A stretch of DNA of 6,964 nt, from positions 1 through 6,964 of the forward strand of contig DAISJD010000150.1 of NCBI GenBank assembly GCA_036821645.1. Reading direction: 5' to 3'. A program made the translations under genes and the position numbers. Below, piece by piece: positions 5,793 through 6,964 of this stretch (positions are counted from its first letter, which is position 1; each line of letters opens with the position of its first letter). The DNA is from DAISJD01 sp036821645 (lineage in GTDB: Bacteria; Pseudomonadota; Alphaproteobacteria; ATCC43930; CGMCC-115725). The notes under the pieces are model-generated. The model was not told the origin of the DNA. It was given only the letters and a program-made list of their open reading frames with translations, and searched no databases.

Positions 5793-6964
5793 CGATCTGT
5801 CCCCCGCGCGGCTGTACCCTGAATCGTTGGCCCTGACGTTGCCGGGGCCTGTGGGGCTGCAGGCGCAGCAGGGGCGCCGGGTTTGCGCAATTCCGGTAGG
5901 GGCAGGTAGGGCAGAACCCCCGATCCCGCCTTATCCATCAAAATCTTGCGGGCGTTTTTGACCACTTGTTCCATCGTTTCCAAATAAAGCCGCTCCGCCG
6001 TCACGTCCTTTGCCGCGCGATAGGCTGCCAATACCGACTGGAACCGGGCGGCATCGCCCTCGGCGCGGGCGGTGATTTCCTGACGATAGGCCGAGGCTTC
6101 TTGAATGATGCGTTCCGCCTCGCCGCGCGCACGGGGGACGATATCGTTGCGGTAGGCTTCCGCCTCGTTGCGGGCGGTTTCGGAATCGGCCACGGCACGC
6201 TGCACGTCGCGGAACGCATCGATCACCTGCTGCGGCGGATCGGCTTTCTGCAATTGGGTACTGCGTACTTCGATCCCGGCCCCATAGGAATCGAGGATGG
6301 TCTGCAACAGTTTTTCCGTGTCGGTTTCGATTTGACGGCGTTCTTGGGCCAGAATGCTGTTGATCGGCGTACGGCCGACAATCTCGCGGATCGCCGATTC
6401 GGCCGACGTTTTCACGATGAGATCAGGATCGCGAATATTGAATTTATAGGCCCGTGCATCCTTGACCGACCAGAAGACCGACAAATTGATATCGACGATA
6501 TTTTCGTCGCCGGTCAACATCAAGGCTTCTTCCGGCACCTGCTGACGGGCCCCGGCGGGGCCGCCCGGCGCATCGGTATTCATGCCGACCGCCGTGCGGT
6601 TGACCCGTGTCACTTTGACCAGTTCGACGGTTTCGATCGGTGTCGGCCAATGATAATGCAGGCCCGGCAAGGTCGTCCCGGCGAAATCGCCAAAGCGCAG
6701 CACGACTCCCTGTTCGTCCGGTTGGACGCGGTAAATCCCGCTTGCCAGCCACAAGGCGGCGACCACCACGATGAGTGCCCCGCCGATGGCGGCGCCACCG
6801 CCGCCCGGTAGGAGGTTTTTCAGTCTTTCCTGACCCTGGCGCAGCAACTCTTCAAGGTTGGGCGGTTCCTGATTGCCGCCGCCCTTCGACCCGTTGGGCT
6901 TACCGCCATCCTTCGACCCGCTGGGCTTACCGCCCCATGGCCCCTGATTGCCGCCCCGCGTCAG
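5789..6964 (-). CDS. hflK: HflK, SPFH/prohibitin-family membrane protein, partial at the 5' end
   Basis: Partner of HflC in the FtsH-modulating complex of the inner membrane. The frame is open from the right edge, so the true start lies outside; 391 residues are visible. A TTG at 6845-6847 could be mistaken for the start, but the upstream 39 codons read as the usual HflK Gly/Pro/Trp-rich head (GGNQGPWGGKP) followed by NLEELLRQGQERLKNLLPGG (36-55), so the gene continues leftward on its strand. The membrane anchor is about 58-77, then SGIYRVQPDEQGVVLRFGDF (75-94). The SPFH domain follows to about 250, with GLHYHWPTPIE (101-111) and VGMNTDAPGG (126-135). An Arg/Glu/Ala-rich helical region (about 255-320) precedes TAERLYLETMEQV (about 315-327). 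The tail is Ala/Pro-rich and variable. The stop overlaps the hflC start by four bases. The operon promoter must lie beyond the window. Confidence 0.96.
   Translation of the reverse strand: MTRGGNQGPWGGKPSGSKDGGKPNGSKGGGNQEPPNLEELLRQGQERLKNLLPGGGGAAIGGALIVVVAALWLASGIYRVQPDEQGVVLRFGDFAGTTLPGLHYHWPTPIETVELVKVTRVNRTAVGMNTDAPGGPAGARQQVPEEALMLTGDENIVDINLSVFWSVKDARAYKFNIRDPDLIVKTSAESAIREIVGRTPINSILAQERRQIETDTEKLLQTILDSYGAGIEVRSTQLQKADPPQQVIDAFRDVQRAVADSETARNEAEAYRNDIVPRARGEAERIIQEASAYRQEITARAEGDAARFQSVLAAYRAAKDVTAERLYLETMEQVVKNARKILMDKAGSGVLPYLPLPELRKPGAPAAPAAPQAPATSGPTIQGTAARGTDR
5800..5805 (-). promoter_or_regulatory. Ribosome binding site for the GTG start of hflC
   Basis: GGGGGA on the minus strand lies seven bases before the GTG at 5790-5792, inside the last codons of hflK. 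It supports the GTG start and coupled translation. The next in-frame start, ATG at codon 7, has no comparable site. Confidence 0.5.
6878..6931 (-). repeat. hflK: Two tandem 27-base repeats in the hflK N-terminal coding region
   Basis: Two adjacent 27-base units (6878-6904 and 6905-6931) differ at only a few positions and encode GKPNGSKGG and GKPSGSKDG. A 13-base sequence encoding GGNQ (6868-6880, 6943-6955) also flanks them on both sides. This expands the flexible Gly-rich head that precedes the HflK membrane anchor; slippage or unequal recombination is the likely origin. Confidence 0.75.

Noticed and set aside
5966..6811. Plus-strand open frame of 281 codons
   Set aside because: It is antisense to hflK; composition is that of a mirrored GC-rich gene.

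Overview
The window is GC-rich except for one AT-rich block. It carries ordinary housekeeping genes of a Gram-negative bacterium with the gene order and protein style of an alphaproteobacterium, most likely a Rhodospirillales relative. That placement rests on the hflK-hflC-htrA operon, GTG starts and general protein similarity from memory, not on a search.

Layout, left to right. (1) Positions 1-369, minus strand: the start-proximal part of a small exported, Cys/His-containing protein resembling the DUF2946 family, running off the left edge and apparently starting at GTG. (2) Positions 407-1108, minus strand: an unrecognised secreted protein, 37 bases upstream of the first gene and possibly co-transcribed with it. 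(3) Positions 1109-1367: a divergent intergenic region with a plausible minus-strand promoter. (4) Positions 1368-2321, plus strand: accA, the alpha subunit of the acetyl-CoA carboxylase carboxyltransferase, followed by an intrinsic terminator. (5) Positions 2397-3173, plus strand: an AT-rich orphan gene for a three-helix membrane protein, clearly foreign in base composition. (6) Positions 3179-3221: a perfect 19-bp GC-rich hairpin between converging genes. (7) Positions 3232-6964, minus strand: hflK (5' end outside the window), hflC and a DegP/HtrA-type protease gene, joined by 4-base and 1-base overlaps.

Functionally, the right half is a membrane and periplasmic quality-control operon. HflK and HflC form the SPFH-family complex that associates with the FtsH protease, and the HtrA protease degrades misfolded periplasmic proteins. 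accA feeds fatty-acid synthesis. The two left-hand genes make exported proteins of unknown role. The part that least fits is the AT-rich orphan gene inserted between accA and the protease operon. Its first codon directly abuts the T-tract of the accA terminator, and its product has a soluble domain held between membrane segments. No RNA gene, CRISPR array, transposase or integrase was seen, and nothing here by itself amounts to a demonstrable new multi-gene system.
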